Shown here: piece by piece, positions 63,470-64,000 of the stretch
How the letters are laid out: each line of letters begins with the position of its first letter
How positions within the stretch are numbered: position 1 is the first letter of the stretch
DNA from: Heterobilharzia americana
Lineage: Eukaryota > Platyhelminthes > Trematoda > Strigeidida > Schistosomatidae
Length of the DNA stretch: 64,000 bases
NCBI GenBank assembly: GCA_944470555.2
Contig: OX104127.1
Span: 50,768,934 to 50,832,933, forward strand
Direction of reading: 5' to 3'
Position numbers and translations under genes: made by a program
Notes under the pieces: model-generated
Seen by the model: only the letters and a program-made list of their open reading frames with translations
The model's database searches: none
Told to the model about the DNA's origin: nothing

Positions 63470-64000
63470 CAGGCGGGACAGACGAGGATGTCAAAGTCAG
63501 AATCGGAAAAGCAAGACAGGCGTTCATTAGCCTGAAAACAGTGTGGAGATCTTCTGCACTCAGCATGCGGAACAAGATACGGATTTTCAACACCAACGTC
63601 AAGTCAGTGCTTCTGTATGGTTCAGAGACTTGGCGCGTCACGAAAGGCATTTCCAGTAAACTACAGACATTCATGAACAACTGCTTACGCTGGCTCGCTA
63701 CTGAAGATCAGATGGATTGCCAGAAAGAATAAGCAACAAGGAGCTCTGGGAACGAACCAACCAAGAACCTATCAGTCAACAAATATGCACTGGGAGGAAG
63801 TGGAGATGGATTGGGCATACACTGAGAAAGCCGACTGAGGACATCATGCGTCAGGCCAGTTGCTCGAGTGAAATCCCCACGGGAAGCGACGAGTTGGACG
63901 TCCGAGGGTGACATGGAGGAGGTCGTGTGAGGAGGAAATGAGAGGTTGTGGGCTGTCGTGGAACCAGGTTCAAAAGATCTCAGAGAACAGGATGAAATGG
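63470..64000 (+). mobile_element. LINE family R1 copy 3, 3' fragment (runs off window)
   Basis: Plus strand: GTDEDVKVRIGKARQAFISL, MRNKIRIFNTNVKSVLLYGS, ETWRVTKGISSKLQTFMNNC, then in another frame RISNKELWERTNQEPIS and RKWRWIGHTLRKPTEDIMRQ. This copy is less damaged in this region than copies 1 and 2 and continues past 64000. Confidence 0.82.

Larger units (their letters stand above)
61850..63470 (+). pseudogene. Decayed PLE reverse transcriptase, plus strand (another family)
   Basis: TRFYGLPKIHKLSV (about 61990-62040, RT entry block), TNTPTYSLSQY, then after an inserted SINE pair (62225-62690) DTNSLYTSIPN and DIISNLLNSDTTLTDKCLLN (about 62700-62810, motif A side), WLRYDDD near 62985 at the place of YVDD, later RRVLNKFNIGVFNRTPNTLQ and a GIY-YIG beginning SCVYKIRS near 63430. 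It stops where LINE R1 sequence begins at about 63470. Many stops and deletions. Confidence 0.72.

Overview
This window looks like genomic DNA from a blood fluke (Schistosoma or a close relative). It is AT-rich, has GT-AG introns, and carries one strongly conserved animal housekeeping gene. It is also crowded with the repeat types known from schistosomes: Penelope-like elements (PLEs) with a GIY-YIG domain, RTE/CR1-like LINEs, and tRNA-derived SINEs of the SM-alpha type whose bodies contain a hammerhead ribozyme. The exact species cannot be read from the sequence.

Region 1 (1 to about 29.1 kb, + strand) is the 3' three quarters of the clathrin heavy chain gene. Fourteen exons between 595 and 28951 splice into 1281 residues, from the ankle/distal leg through the knee, proximal leg and trimerization hub to the C-terminus. 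The N-terminal beta-propeller exons lie upstream of the window. Every intron boundary is GT-AG and every exon keeps frame. A polyadenylation signal follows at 29110.

The introns carry nested mobile elements. The 10.3 kb intron after the second exon holds an antisense LINE (family R1, about 3.3 kb). It was split at 5708/9945 by a 4.2 kb palindromic insertion made of two almost identical 5'-truncated PLE copies, head to head, flanked by a 10 bp target site duplication. Other introns hold GIY-YIG PLE fragments (14.5 and 16.4 kb), SINEs (16.9 and 19.5 kb) and decayed LINE family R2 copies (22, 24.8 and 26 kb).

Region 2 (about 29.1 to 64 kb) has no recognisable cellular gene. It is intergenic (or intronic to a gene outside the window) and is a mosaic of decayed PLEs (29.4, 33.2-34.3, 36.7-37.7, 40.5-43.3, 51.1-51.6, 61.9-63.5 kb), LINE R1 copies (43.5-46.4 and 63.5-64 kb), LINE R2 copies (29.9 and 53.7-57.1 kb), three SINE families, and a short element with terminal inverted repeats present four times in the window.

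The most interesting signals are structural. (1) Five element pairs are arranged head to head with 3' ends outward, as if both strands of a staggered break had primed reverse transcription. (2) The intact PLE has a conserved fold just at and after its stop codon that has the layout of a hammerhead ribozyme but lacks the canonical CUGANGA box; a diverged copy shows two compensatory base-pair changes in the stem. (3) Eight SM-alpha-like SINE copies carry hammerhead sequences, and only one keeps both catalytic boxes. (4) Near-perfect short palindromes point to template switching.
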